From Leuctra nigra (Eukaryota > Arthropoda > Insecta > Plecoptera > Leuctridae), in contig OW203762.1 in NCBI GenBank assembly GCA_934045905.1, forward strand, positions 47,207,411 to 47,271,410: DNA of 64,000 nt, read 5' to 3'. Position numbers and translations under genes: made by a program. The notes under the pieces are model-generated. The model saw only the letters and a list, made by a program, of their open reading frames with translations, had not been told where the DNA came from and ran no database searches. This document shows, piece after piece, positions 33,401 to 41,500 of this stretch (its first letter is position 1; each line of letters starts with the position of its first letter).

Positions 33401-34344
33401 AGAGTATTGTTGTGTCTCGACTAGCGACTGCTGATATTGGTTATATTTCTCACGTAATGTCTAACTGATCTAAATACCAATACTTTTAATTTTTTTATTC
33501 TCTACAAATTACAAATTCTTGGGCACTACTTGTTGAATCTAACTGAATATGTTGTATGAATGGTTCCAAGAGTCGTCTCTGTCTCAGAGGCAGCTGTCTT
33601 TGAGCTGGACTCGAGCACCGAGTCAACCGAGGCATCTCCCGAGGTGAATCATCGAGCTCGACGGTCAGCGGCTGGGCGACGCGGGGTGCCATCCAGGTAG
33701 TGCAAGTAGGTGCTGCTATCTGTCTTAGTAAGATGCATGTTGTTATCAAATGTAGTAATACTACTTTATTATCCGCTTGTAGAAAGAGTATGTGCTTGCT
33801 GCTATCTTTACGCTATTCTAAGTAAAAGTCCAAAGTATGTTTTGTGTTTCTGCATCTCTGGTGCTTTTCCTCTTTTATCTTTATATAAAATAACTAACTT
33901 TCAACAATTTAGTCAAGTATTTAGTTGATCATTATCAATTGTTAGAATTCTCCCCAAAAAATTGAGAATTTTTAGTACAACAGTTTACAATTGAAAGTAG
34001 AAGTAAAATAAAGTTGATGTAAACGCTGTGTTTGTAGACATCGCACTCGCGGCAGTGGTCTGGGCATGGAGGTGGTCCCTCTACAGCCTCCCTCAGGATT
34101 CCTGGACAGCCGGGAGTTGTCCGAGGCCGAGTGTGACCGAGAGGCCGGGAGGAACCAGGCTCCGGGTCTCCCGCTCTTCCGGCACGAGGAGCTCCAGCAG
34201 GAACTTTCCACACTTGTCAAGAGGTCAGTAGTACCAACTGCTCATCAACCTGACGCAAAGCGTCCATGTTGTAACACTGATTCACGTTGCAGATATCGAC
34301 AGGAGCGAGACCGCGAGAAGCAAGATTACACGATACACGTGTGA
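6545..34344 (+). CDS. Dscam-like: Dscam-family cell adhesion receptor, 5' end missing
   Basis: Homophilic immunoglobulin-superfamily receptor for neurite self-recognition and synaptic specificity at the plasma membrane. Twenty-seven exons join with consistent phases into about 1837 codons plus stop: 6545-6853, 7068-7185, 13009-13222, 13541-13781, 14658-14951, 23254-23526, 24011-24292, 24520-24639, 24913-25086, 25185-25463, 25727-26020, 26323-26393, 26633-26867, 27324-27470, 27736-27894, 29143-29285, 29356-29512, 29634-29981, 30191-30376, 30783-30987, 31251-31478, 31620-31792, 32085-32309, 32980-33258, 33573-33696, 34038-34223, 34293-34344. The order Ig2-Ig9, FNIII 1-4, Ig10, FNIII 5-6, membrane helix, tail is the Dscam signature. 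No mutually exclusive exon cluster is seen at the Ig2, Ig3 or Ig7 positions, so this is probably a Dscam2/3/4-type paralogue, not Dscam1. Signal peptide and Ig1 must lie upstream. Confidence 0.93.
7240..7545. repeat. GC-rich repeat, copy 1
   Basis: A sharply GC-rich island in an AT-rich intron, rich in GGGCGGCCCGCGCGGGAG-like blocks. Its left end reads CATCCCTACAAACACTGGG, and the same end occurs inverted at about 12214-12232, the edge of a second GC-rich block. Short open frames on both strands are by-products of the composition. Probably a non-coding transposon family. Confidence 0.6.
9196..9257. repeat. Perfect inverted repeat, 30-bp arms, 2-nt loop
   Basis: Arms 9196-9225 and 9228-9257 are exact reverse complements separated by CT. 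The stem is mostly A/T with a CACTT/AAGTG tip. Similar AAGATCTTG words occur on both sides, so this may be the centre of an old foldback element. Confidence 0.85.
9718..10005 (-). repeat. 288-bp dispersed repeat, copy 2 (inverted)
   Basis: Reverse-complement copy of 642-929, about 8.8 kb away, with a few point differences and no length change. Together the pair forms a long-range inverted repeat enclosing the Ig2 exon and its tandem array. Confidence 0.8.
12012..12232. repeat. GC-rich repeat, copy 2 (inverted)
   Basis: A GC-rich block with CCCGCGCGGGCC and CCCGCCCGGGAC words, ending in CCCAGTGTTTGTAGGGATG, the reverse complement of the left end of the 7240-7545 block. Internal sequence is only loosely similar, so the two are diverged or truncated members of one family. 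Confidence 0.55.
12662..13008 (+). repeat. 55-bp tandem array carrying the second Ig3 exon's acceptor
   Basis: Seven copies of the acceptor gatgccggcag, with AG at 12682, 12732, 12787, 12842, 12897, 12952 and 13007, are spaced 50 then 55 bp. The last is the real acceptor of exon 13009-13222. Each upstream unit repeats the first exon bases (TGGTACCG..ATGGACAAGCA) and then reads GTGAGT, a strong donor-like hexamer. Read through, the exon frame meets TGA after eight codons; spliced at GTGAGT, the unit would be a 24-nt, frame-preserving mini-exon. Confidence 0.93.
13326..13506 (+). repeat. Minisatellite of about 28-30 bp in the Ig3-Ig4 intron
   Basis: Six or so imperfect units of the type GTGAACTAGGAGGACGTCAAG followed by GGGTCG lie just upstream of the Ig4 exon. 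A related word (GGAGGCCGTCAAGAGAGGTC) occurs at the start of the intron, so the unit may derive from the sequence next to the donor. No splice site is obviously copied. Confidence 0.8.
13755..14215 (+). repeat. Array copying the Ig4 exon end and its splice donor
   Basis: The last 25 bases of the Ig4 exon plus donor (CACCATGGGAG|gtaagcgg) occur four times, with donor GT at 13782, 13883, 13943 and 14051. Pyrimidine-rich CTCCTTCCTCAC repeats separate the copies and continue to about 14215. The fourth copy is preceded by ccttcctcactcgcag, a convincing acceptor, so it has the layout of a 25-nt micro-exon. An exon of that length would shift the frame. Confidence 0.9.
14952..16738. other. Dscam intron 5' of the nested PDPR gene
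   Basis: Apart from the 5S-derived SINE (15376-15785) I see no gene. The PDPR promoter and leader must lie in the last few hundred bases, but no TATA box or initiator can be named with confidence. The frame at 16110-16325 is short and has no recognisable domain. Confidence 0.5.
15376..15785 (-). mobile_element. 5S rRNA-derived SINE with (TAA)n tail
   Basis: Read on the - strand, the first 100 bases or so (about 15785-15685) follow insect 5S rRNA, including TCGGTTCTCGTTAGATCACC, GAGGTTAAGCAACAT and GATTGGATGGGTGACC. These cover the internal polymerase III promoter (A box, intermediate element, C box). A non-5S body follows and ends in a (TAA)n tail at 15407-15376. This is the layout of SINE3-class elements. 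The 3' body probably matches the tail of a partner LINE. No clear target duplication was seen. Confidence 0.8.
16739..19438 (+). CDS. PDPR: Pyruvate dehydrogenase phosphatase regulatory subunit, mitochondrial
   Basis: An intronless 899-codon gene. PDPR is a mitochondrial-matrix flavoprotein of the dimethylglycine/sarcosine dehydrogenase family that modulates PDP1, which reactivates pyruvate dehydrogenase. Residues 1-40 are basic and hydrophobic with no acidic residue before Asp42, as in a matrix-targeting peptide. The FAD-binding Rossmann motif GGGVMG is at 59-64, a DAO-type fold runs to about 420, and a GcvT-like folate-binding domain with its C-terminal barrel fills the rest (SFTKIDLW, SNDVDIPVGG, FFAFWGQDL, WRVKFNKPMEFIGKDALL). 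Length fits human PDPR (about 880 aa). His95 in TTWH occupies the position that binds FAD covalently in sarcosine and dimethylglycine dehydrogenases. The gene lies wholly inside a Dscam intron on the same strand. A divergent sarcosine dehydrogenase-like role is less likely given the C-terminal half. Confidence 0.92.
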   Translation: MLPRNAISTLFIAPPLSIPLILPRYLSNAVFPLKILNPNLIDNQANEPLPKKAKVVICGGGVMGSAVAYHLAQLGWGPDTVIVEHGRCGGGTTWHLSGLVGMFKPTLTQVNLSKASIQLYKDLEARGLKTGWKQCGSLCLARTRDRMTMFKRMKAQSVSWGVECELITPKDAQKLCPLLAVDDLKGALWIPGDGVGDPYQIGQSLITAAKEGGVRVVENCSVQRVDSNEGRVSAIGTSKGAIECDHFVNCAGFWARNVGRLSEPYVKVPLHACEHYYLHTKPIDGLDPMTPVVRDQDGYIYFREHEGRILAGGFEPEAKPAFEDGQVPDTSEQRLLPEDWDHFHVLLEQMLHRIPSLGDATLERLCNGPEAFSPDCKWIVGEVPEIENYYITAGMKTVGISAAGGIGKAMAELIVHGNTQYDLYEMDVSRFLGLHNNRKFLRDRVREVPGMHYAMSYPFHEFRTGRNLRMSPIYPKLRAAGAVFGQVMGYERPTWFDPDYKPDFDREGSNPYRIAYTNTFSKPPWFDLVKREYKACRETIGLIDYSSFTKIDLWSKGSEVVKSLQYLCSNDVDIPVGGIIHSGMQNNLGGYENDCSLVRLAANHYMMIAPTIQQTRCKKWIQKHLPSDVYMSDVTSMYTAICMMGPFTRQLLSELTDTDLSPKSFPFFTYKELDVGLANGIRAMNLTHTGELGYVLYIPNEFALHVYTRLLEAGEKYGIKHAGYYAMRAIRVERFFAFWGQDLDTTTTPLECGRTWRVKFNKPMEFIGKDALLKQRDEGVKRMYVQLLLQDHDLEVDDWPWGGEPIYRDGKYVGATTTSGYGYTLKKQVCLGFVQRHDDNGERQVVTQDYLTSGEYEVDIAGMKYTAKLNVHSPNLPTKYPDQERGAYRATRDNSEEAK
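19439..20921. other. PDPR 3' UTR and intron sequence
   Basis: AT-rich sequence after the PDPR stop. An AATAAA at about 20475 lies in GGGATGATAATAAAATACA followed by (ATACA)n, which looks more like the 3' tail of a non-LTR retrotransposon than a gene-specific polyadenylation site. No other gene is seen. Confidence 0.45.
20922..22747. mobile_element. Non-autonomous hAT-type element, 1826 bp
   Basis: Terminal inverted repeats CAGACTTGGGTA (20922-20933) and TACCCAAGTCTG (22736-22747) are flanked by a perfect 8-bp direct repeat CAAATATG (20914-20921 and 22748-22755). An 8-bp target duplication and ends starting CAG are the hAT signature. The right subterminal region is rich in GTAACGCGTTAC words; the left is shortened. 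No transposase frame remains. A foldback element (21890-22300) and degraded repeat sequence (about 21290-21740) lie inside. Confidence 0.88.
21890..22300. mobile_element. Foldback element inside the hAT copy
   Basis: Arms of about 165 bp (21890-22055 and 22136-22300) are near-perfect reverse complements around an 80-bp AT-rich loop. The inner end of each arm carries ATACTTGGCGCATCG or its complement. Mirrored short open frames on both strands come from the palindrome. Confidence 0.85.
22805..23086. mobile_element. Small inverted-repeat element (MITE-like)
   Basis: Ends TGTTGGTAAATCACACTA (22805) and TAGTGTGTTTTACCAACA (ending 23086) are inverted repeats, and the similarity continues inward (CATTCATAAA..GAAATTAAAAA). 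The element is 282 bp and non-coding, 168 bp upstream of the Ig6 exon. Target duplication is not clear. Sequence around 60150-60300 looks like a diverged relative. Confidence 0.65.
23254..25463 (+). CDS. Dscam-like: Dscam-like exons for Ig6 to Ig9
   Basis: Ig6 is 23254-23526 (PISSVTWQRSG, DRGEYTCAV). Ig7 is 24011-24292 (DFPISITWRKDG, HSGHYTCIA). Ig8 is split into 24520-24639 (GFPTPSITWMK) and 24913-25086 (THEGHYTCQASNG). Ig9 is 25185-25463 (RDAGAYRCAATNDFG). All junctions are phase 1. The Ig7 exon, the site of exclusive splicing in Dscam1 and Dscam2, is present once, and the 484-bp and 227-bp introns around it leave little room for alternatives. The donor after 24639 is the weak gttcgt. Confidence 0.93.
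25727..29512 (+). CDS. Dscam-like: Dscam-like exons for FNIII domains 1 to 4
   Basis: FNIII-1 is one exon (25727-26020). FNIII-2 is 26323-26393 plus 26633-26867, FNIII-3 is 27324-27470 plus 27736-27894, and FNIII-4 is 29143-29285 plus 29356-29512. Each shows the conserved tryptophan of strand B (VTWSAP, LVRWKPP, VRWDPPPP, VSWTRP) and the late tyrosine (TNYRLRL, TRYEITVRAFN, TNYSVRVLAF, QRYEFWV). At the end of FNIII-2 two GT donors (26865 and 26868) both keep the frame; the downstream one (gtaggt) is used here. The FNIII-3/FNIII-4 intron carries a 0.9-kb inverted-repeat element. Confidence 0.92.
28014..28921. mobile_element. GC-rich composite inverted-repeat element with target duplication
   Basis: Four blocks in the order A-B-A'-B', where A' (about 28478-28840) is the reverse complement of A (about 28017-28380) and B' (28841-28921) that of B (about 28381-28477). 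The 3' end is an (AATCT)n-type tail, and the whole is flanked by an 11-bp direct repeat TGTATATTTAG (28003-28013 and 28922-28932). A variable-length target duplication plus a simple-sequence tail suggests retrotransposition, perhaps with 5' inversion. TCAACAAAGTTAA recurs at the A/B and A'/B' junctions. Confidence 0.85.
29634..31478 (+). CDS. Dscam-like: Dscam-like exons for Ig10, FNIII 5-6 and the membrane helix
   Basis: Ig10 and the start of FNIII-5 share one exon (29634-29981: GLPKPSRSW, HAGNYTCRVEN, then SERSISVQW). FNIII-5 ends in 30191-30376 (GCNYQLHIAASNSVG). FNIII-6 is 30783-30987 plus 31251-31478 (YSLRIAAHNDAG). The same last exon encodes a hydrophobic helix (VVVPIVSGIICTVAAAICIC) followed by the stop-transfer residues VHRR at the phase-2 exon end. 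Placing Ig10 between FNIII-4 and FNIII-5 is diagnostic of Dscam. Confidence 0.93.
31620..34344 (+). CDS. Dscam-like: Dscam-like cytoplasmic tail exons and stop
   Basis: Six exons: 31620-31792, 32085-32309, 32980-33258, 33573-33696, 34038-34223 and 34293-34344. The tail has the ICPYATF motif typical of invertebrate Dscam tails, Ser/Arg-rich stretches, and ends TIHV, a plausible class II PDZ ligand. The acceptor at 32978-32982 is a CAGCAG tandem (one extra codon). Two donor/acceptor pairs keep the frame at the next junction: 33258 to 33573 (donor gtgagt, used here) and 33184 to 33571 (donor gtcagc), differing by 24 codons. Confidence 0.85.
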
Positions 34345-35548
34345 CCAAAGGACAAACCGCGCTGGTTTCAAGACAGTGAGTTATACGGACAAAAGGTGTG
34401 GGTTTAACAGTGACGGAACAATATTGCCTGCATTGTTTGGTGAAGGCGTACATTACGTGTCCAGTGAGGAAGTATATATTGTCGTTTACTCTATTTATTT
34501 AACCTTGTTCCCAATATCAGTCTGGTACCGATTTCCAGACTAAAGTGAGTGTGATTATCAAATGTGATATTTCGAGGTTGGAATCAAATGGAGCGAAGAT
34601 GCACGGTATCTGGGAGAAGTGTATTCTACATAAAACTGTGATGTACCTATTTGAGATTACGGAATTAAATATACAAAATGAATTATTATCTCAAAAAGCT
34701 TTTTGGGTCAACTTAATCCCCAAGTTCCCATGATCAAGAGATGATGATTCAGTTTTTAACCATGATATAGTGTCAATTGTTTCTATGTATTAATTGGTAT
34801 TGACTATCAAGATATTTTACGTTACATTTGGTATTGTACTATATACTCTTGTTTTCAACTTGTAAGTTGTATCACATTTATAAATGTTTTTTGGAGAAGT
34901 AATATAATATTATGTTATACCACACATATTTTATACAACATTCATTTATTTAAATTACATTTTATTCAGTACAACTAAAATTTTGCATTAGGCACTTGAC
35001 ACAAAATATAATGCAATCAACAGAGTTACTACCTATCTTGGTAACATCATTTAGCGGTGAACAAAACGCTGTCACTTATCAACAACACACCTGCAATAAT
35101 GTCTAGTTGTGGACTATAAAAACAGGAAATTTAGAATAACTCCTTCCTACGTTCCTATAATTATATACTTGGTATTTTAAGCCAGCAAAGATTCAATGAC
35201 CTGAAACGTTTCACAAATGACTAGATATGATCTACAATATGTAACAATGGAGTGGAATTGCTCTAGTAAACATTGCCTTTTAGTTAAAAGGTAGAAGACT
35301 AGAAGTGCCGTCATCTACTCTAGCTTCCTTACTATCTTAGGATGAACTACTTAGGGCCAAGTTACAGGCCTTGCTACTTGACCTTCAGTGCCAAGGGTCC
35401 ACTACAAAACTCTCAAGACTACCAAATCAAAGGGATATCTCGCAAGTTACTTCGTAGTGGATTCTAAAAGAGATTACATGTAGATACATTTACTAAGTGG
35501 ATACTTGTAAATACGGTATTGCTAAGAGACGAAACAAGTTTAAGTCGA
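34345..35548. other. Convergent 3' ends of Dscam-like and ANO8
   Basis: Both 3' UTRs lie here. An AATAAA on the - strand (plus-strand TTTATT at about 34962) is a candidate polyadenylation signal for ANO8. No canonical AATAAA was seen for Dscam before it. No other gene is visible. Confidence 0.5.
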
Positions 35549-38500
35549 TCAGTGGTTGTTGTTCTTTCTCCGCTGTAAATCCATGGCAACATCATCGACA
35601 GATATGAGCTTCTCGATCGGAATGCATGACAATTCTCCTCCCACATTCTGCGGTGTCGTTCCCCATTTCTTCTCTACCTTTTTCGCCTCCGCCTTCTTCT
35701 CTGCTTCCACCTTTTTCTCCGCCTCTTTGGCTGCCTCTCTGGCTCGTCTCTCCTTCAGCTTGAGTGAGAATATTGCGACGGATCGAGCGCGCTTCACCAG
35801 ACTCTGCTTGACGCGGGTCTTCTTCGTCGCCCACTCTTCGGTCTTGGCCTCCTCCTCCTGGCTGGACAGAGTTCGGGAACTGTCGGACGGCGAAGGTTCT
35901 TTCTCCGGAGAGAAGCGGAACTTCTGTCGGGCTGGGGCAGCCCAGGGTGGTGCGGACCTCAGCAGGTCGGAGTCCGAAGATGTGGACAGTTCCTTGGACA
36001 CGATGCAGTCCGTGCTGCGATGCAGAGTGATGTCTTCACCGGAGCCTCCGCTGCCGATCTGCGGCTCGCTGCTCTTGCGAGCGGTTTCCAGCCGCTTGAC
36101 CCAGTCGACGCCGTGCGGCCCGATGGTCAGATGATAGCTCTCCACTCCCTCGGGGCCCAGGAAGTCCCGTGTGCGCTTGGAGAGTGGAGGTTTGGGCAGT
36201 CCGGGCGAGGGCAGGCCGTACGACGGCAGCACAGTGTTCTCTTCCGTCGCGAGCAAAGTTTCCTCACTTACCGGACGAGAGCGAGGCGCCTTCTCCACCA
36301 CCGGAGTCGAGATCGGGGAACTCTTGGCAGATATCGGAGAGCTTTTGACAGGCGTAGCAACTTCTTGTTTAGCGGTAATAACCGGCTCGGGTTTCACTTC
36401 AGAGCTCGGTGGAAATTCATCGGTAGGCAGCACCACAAATCTGGAAACATTCAGGATTCTATTATTATGTAGTCCAGTTATAAGAAACCATGAAATTCAA
36501 CTATCAATATTTTATAATAAAACAGATTTATTCCAATTTTTTGTTTAACCTAATACATTTTTCATCCACGGAATAAGTCTAGAAGAGAAGTGGAGACAGT
36601 GGAGTGTATGACCGACCTGCCGATGGTGAGGCCCGATGAGGGTTGTGTGGAGGCGTCGGCAGGTGTAGTTCCTGCAGAGAAACGTCGACAAGCTTCACGA
36701 CGAGCAAACTCAATCTTTGCCATCTCGGTGGCCACCCATTCGGGCAGGTTGGGGATGGCGCAGGAAATGGCGAACCGTAGAGACAGCATGATGTGCTGGA
36801 ACAAAATTGCTCATTCAAATAGCCGCCCGCTCGAGAGCAACAAAAAATCACTAACATATTTTTTATCGTTTGTTTGGAGGCAACCTTACATTAAATTAAA
36901 TTTACTAACATGAGACAATTAGAATTAGATTCTAATTGTCAAGAAATGTTTCATTTCCTGAGATCGCAATCAGTTTCTATATCCTCCATAAATGTGTTTC
37001 ATACATTTGCATACCTACCTATGCCAAGTTAGGGTCAGTTATTATTTTTGTAACTTGTACAACTACCAGCAGTGTATACTTGCAGTGTTCCTTCTTAAGA
37101 AAGTTTATTCAACAATTGATGTTCGGTTTTAGGAATCTTTCAAAAGCATGTAAGTCACCTCTAGTGCAACAATGAGCAGGATGTTCTGAGCCGTGGACAT
37201 CTCTGGAAACATGCGCTGCACCTGTCCGGACAGGCCGATGAGGGCGCAGTTGACGAGCACGGCCATGAGACTCATCACCTCCATGGCGTTCTGCCACGTG
37301 CCGATGTTGCACACGCGCTGCCCGAACGGACGTTGGAACACGAACGACAACTTGAAGGCATCGCTGCGGATTTCGATGAAGTTGTTCAGCAGCGCGCACG
37401 CGCCGGCCATCGGGAACGCAGACGAGAAGAGAGCCACGTAGCCCAGCTGGATAAACATCTCCAGATGGTCTGCGAACGTTCCGTCGTACTGTAAGCAACA
37501 AGGTAGTAATCAATACATAGGTCGTGTATGTCTGGCTTACATAGGGATGTCCAATGATTTAATAATCCAAATCGATAATAGAATCGAGGTTGGGCTCCAT
37601 AATCGATGATCGGTTATAATCGCTATTTCATTTGTTGGTAGATTTCACATTTTTCAATATCAGTTACAATAGTATACAAGATACTGAATTAAAGCAGTTT
37701 TGGCCTTAGGTAAGTGTTAGCAAAATATTGAGTGATTTTATCAGAGCCAGGTCAAAGTACAACTCTTCTGTATACAAAATCATTTCTAGATCCCTTCTTC
37801 ACTTAAAAAATACAAAGTTTAATAAACAATTATCAATTCATGTTTTAGTGCATAATTTGAATTAAGAAAATAGTGGTGGGTACCAACATAGCCTTGATTA
37901 TTTAAAGTGAAATTGATTAATCGCAAAATGTATAATTGATTGCTCAAAAAAGGATGAAAATTTCACTGTTTCAAGGGAATGGGCCGGCGACTTTGCTTGG
38001 CAGTTATCCGACTTTGTGTAACCTTCTCAATCTCAATAGGCACCGTGCGTTCAAACCCCAGCGCCACGAGTGAAAGAAATGGGCAACATTTGTGGGAGAT
38101 GATCTTCAACTGTTTTATTTCTCGTTGGCCGTGACTAAGCAACCGATCAAAGTCAACAAATATAATCAAAATAATTCGGAATTAGAACCAAGGCGCGCAA
38201 ATTAATATTGTGATTAGATTCAGTGAAATTGTGTACACTTTATTATTATTTTGATTGCGAATAAACGTTTGATAAACTTTTGTACATTTTAAGAAGTGAT
38301 AAATGCGTAATATGTGCGGCAACATTTAACGTATAACTTCAGCGACTTTGATGCCTTGCCAAAGGTAAGCTTCCTTAACCCACAGCCCAGGCAGCTCTGT
38401 CTGTACTTTTCGCAGTGCTCTCTGTAATCTAAACTCGCTACCTATAGATATTTTAGATTAGATCAGACTAAAAGTGATCTGGGATTGACCTTGAACAGGG

Positions 38501-41500
38501 AGCTCTCCAGCTCGGCCTGGCTGATGTTGCGCGCGACGTTGGGTTTGTCTGGCGTCTCGTCTCCTTCGCTCGGCAGCGGCTTCTTGGCTTCGGACGGACT
38601 CAGGGCTCCGAACATGTCGAAGCTGAGCTTAGCCAGCCGCAGCTGCTCGAGTAGGTACGGCACAGCAGACTCCTTGAGGTTGCCGATCACTTGGCGCGCG
38701 ATGAGCAGTGCGGCAAGTTGCTGCAACAAAATTACCGATATTTACTGCAGGAACACTAGTATCACCAAAGCAGAGCCTTTTGAGTTGGGGGAATGCAAGA
38801 TAATGAAACAAATGATAATAATAATAATCTTTCTCCCGGTTCCAAGAGTTGTGTCGGGGGGGTTGTGGTGAGAGGCCACCATTTACTAAAGCCCGAACTC
38901 CTAAGCTAGCTGACCAGGCATGGCTCTTCCTCTTCGTTCTTCTTCTCTACCAGTTTTTTCCACTTCTTCCTGTCTTCCCACCACCTTCCTTCTTTTACTT
39001 CTTCCCACTTCTCCAGTCTCTCTTGTACATCTTCTGCTACCAGCTCTCTCCACTTTTCCCTCGCCCTCGGTCTTCCCACTCTTCTTTTTTCACTTCTCGC
39101 AGCTTCGAGATACAAATATTATTTTTCCAGACTTGACAAATAGGCTGTTGATCGTACAGACCAGAATAATTACCTATTAATTGGTTAATTATCCAACTAT
39201 TGAGATAAACAAATTATCAATAATAAAAAAAAAATTGAAACTTAAAAAGTTGCCAGAACTAATATAAGTAATACATATTAGTATTTAGTAATAATAGTAT
39301 ATAATATAATATATAATAGTAATATATAATAGTAATAATAGTAATGTATAATATATAGTATATGAAACAGACATATTTTTCGGTTCTGCCACGATTTATT
39401 GTTTACATACAACGTTTCGATGTGTTTTTACACACCTTCTTCAGGTAAATTGACATTTGAAAATAACAAAGTTTTGAAAAAAAAACTTTTTTTTTTTTTT
39501 TTTTTTTTTCAAAACTTTGTTATTTTCAAATGTCAATTTACCTGAAGAAGGTGTGTAAAAACACATCGAAACGTTGTATGTAAACAATAAATCGTGGCAG
39601 AACCGAAAAATATGTCTGTTTCATTAATAAGCGGTCACGAAAATCTTAGTCAAGAAATATATAGTATATATATATATAATAGTATAGTATATAGTATAGT
39701 AATAGTATTAGTAATATTAGTATTTAGTAGTGATGCCATCGGGTACCCGGGTCAGAACCGGGTAATGGGAGACCCGGGTTACACTCACAACCCGCGAGTA
39801 GTAAAAAAAAAAAAAAAAATTTTTTTTTTTTTTTTTTTTTGATTAAATTTTGTTTTTTGTTGCGCCAATTGAGCAGGGGAGTATACAATCAAGCCATTCC
39901 TCTCTCCAACGGGAATCATCACGCTAATTTACCCCTCCAACACCACTCTGGTCCCCACTCAGACAGTGCGGCACCATTTGCTGCAGTCCTATTTTCAATT
40001 GTGCTATTTCCATTGCGCAACAATACCTAAAAACTCAAAAGGTATACTGTTTATTCTTCCATCATCTTAAAATCAAAAAAAAAAAAAAAAAATTTTTTTT
40101 TTTTTTTTTAAAGATGGCGGGTACCCGCCCGGGTACTGCTGGCGGGTACCCGGGTACAAAAAGTACTACCCGATGGCATCACTAGTATTTAGTGTATTAC
40201 TAGTACTAATATTAGTATAAGTACTAATATAACACCAGAAATATGTTAATTTCTATTAGAACACTAAATCATAAAGAACTAAAATAATATTATGGAGTAA
40301 CAATTTTAAAGAAATCAAAAAAATAATTAAGAATAATTTTTGTAAAATTAACACTTTTACGCAACTTTCTTCAAAGATCACTCACCTCTTTCAACTTCTC
40401 CTGGTCTTGGAGGTAAAACGCAATGTAGAAGAGCGACAGGAACGAATTCACAAACTGGAACTACAAACAATTGAAATGAGTACGAAGAAGTTCAAGTTTT
40501 AATGTTCAGATGATTGAATCATAGCAGTAATGCATAGAACTATGTAGTAGGCAATTGTAACAAATCAAGTGGCAAATGAATATTGATGAAAATACGAAGG
40601 ACATTATAATCTGTAGACAGCTGAGAGATGTGTCAAAGAATGGAGAATTCATAATCGTAATGAAATAACATTCCATCACTTACATCTAAAACATGCACTA
40701 TGTACAATACTAACAAAATGTAGGCAGAAAAAATAGCAAAAAGCAAAATGTTGAGATCTGCATTTTTATTATAACTTAATTTTATTTTTTATTGACTGGT
40801 TCATGAACCAATGCTACAAAGTTTGTATTATGTCTCACTAAGGAAAGATCCAAGATCACTTCATAACAATATCTGTAAGAATCATATTTTATTTTGGATT
40901 GATTTGCCTTCATTAAAACCTTCCAATCCCATGACAAATCTTAAAAAAAATCTTAAATTTAAATGTGCCTTAATTAAAATGGGATGTAATCTGAAATTCA
41001 ATAACATAATTATTTCCCTTTCACAGCATCTAGATGAACATGAGTACCTATTTGTAAAACACTACAACTCAAGAGCAGGTGCATCATGGTGAGACTACAG
41101 CTATCCAAGCTATGTCGAAGCAAGCAAAAGTAATGGTAACAATCCGATGACATCTAGTGTAGGCGCACTGACAACCAACTTGGTCGCTGCATAGCTGCCA
41201 CTTATCTCAGTCGGCAGCTAATTTCAGCAGCGAGAAAGTTGCTTCAATGTGCCGAGAGTGCGACAGAGTTACGGACATTTATTAGCAGGCAAGCTCATTT
41301 GGATACAAACCAATGCTACTTTGACGATTAGATGGTTCTCATACTTCGTCTCAAGCCTGTAGTTTTCTGGTTTGAAAAGAAGAAAGAACCCTTGTACAAA
41401 ATATAACCCAAGTGCAAGGTAGGTATTGATTACAGAGGGAGTTGCCCAGTTGGCTTCCTCACCAATTCAATGAAACATGTTGAAAACGGATTTTTGAAAC

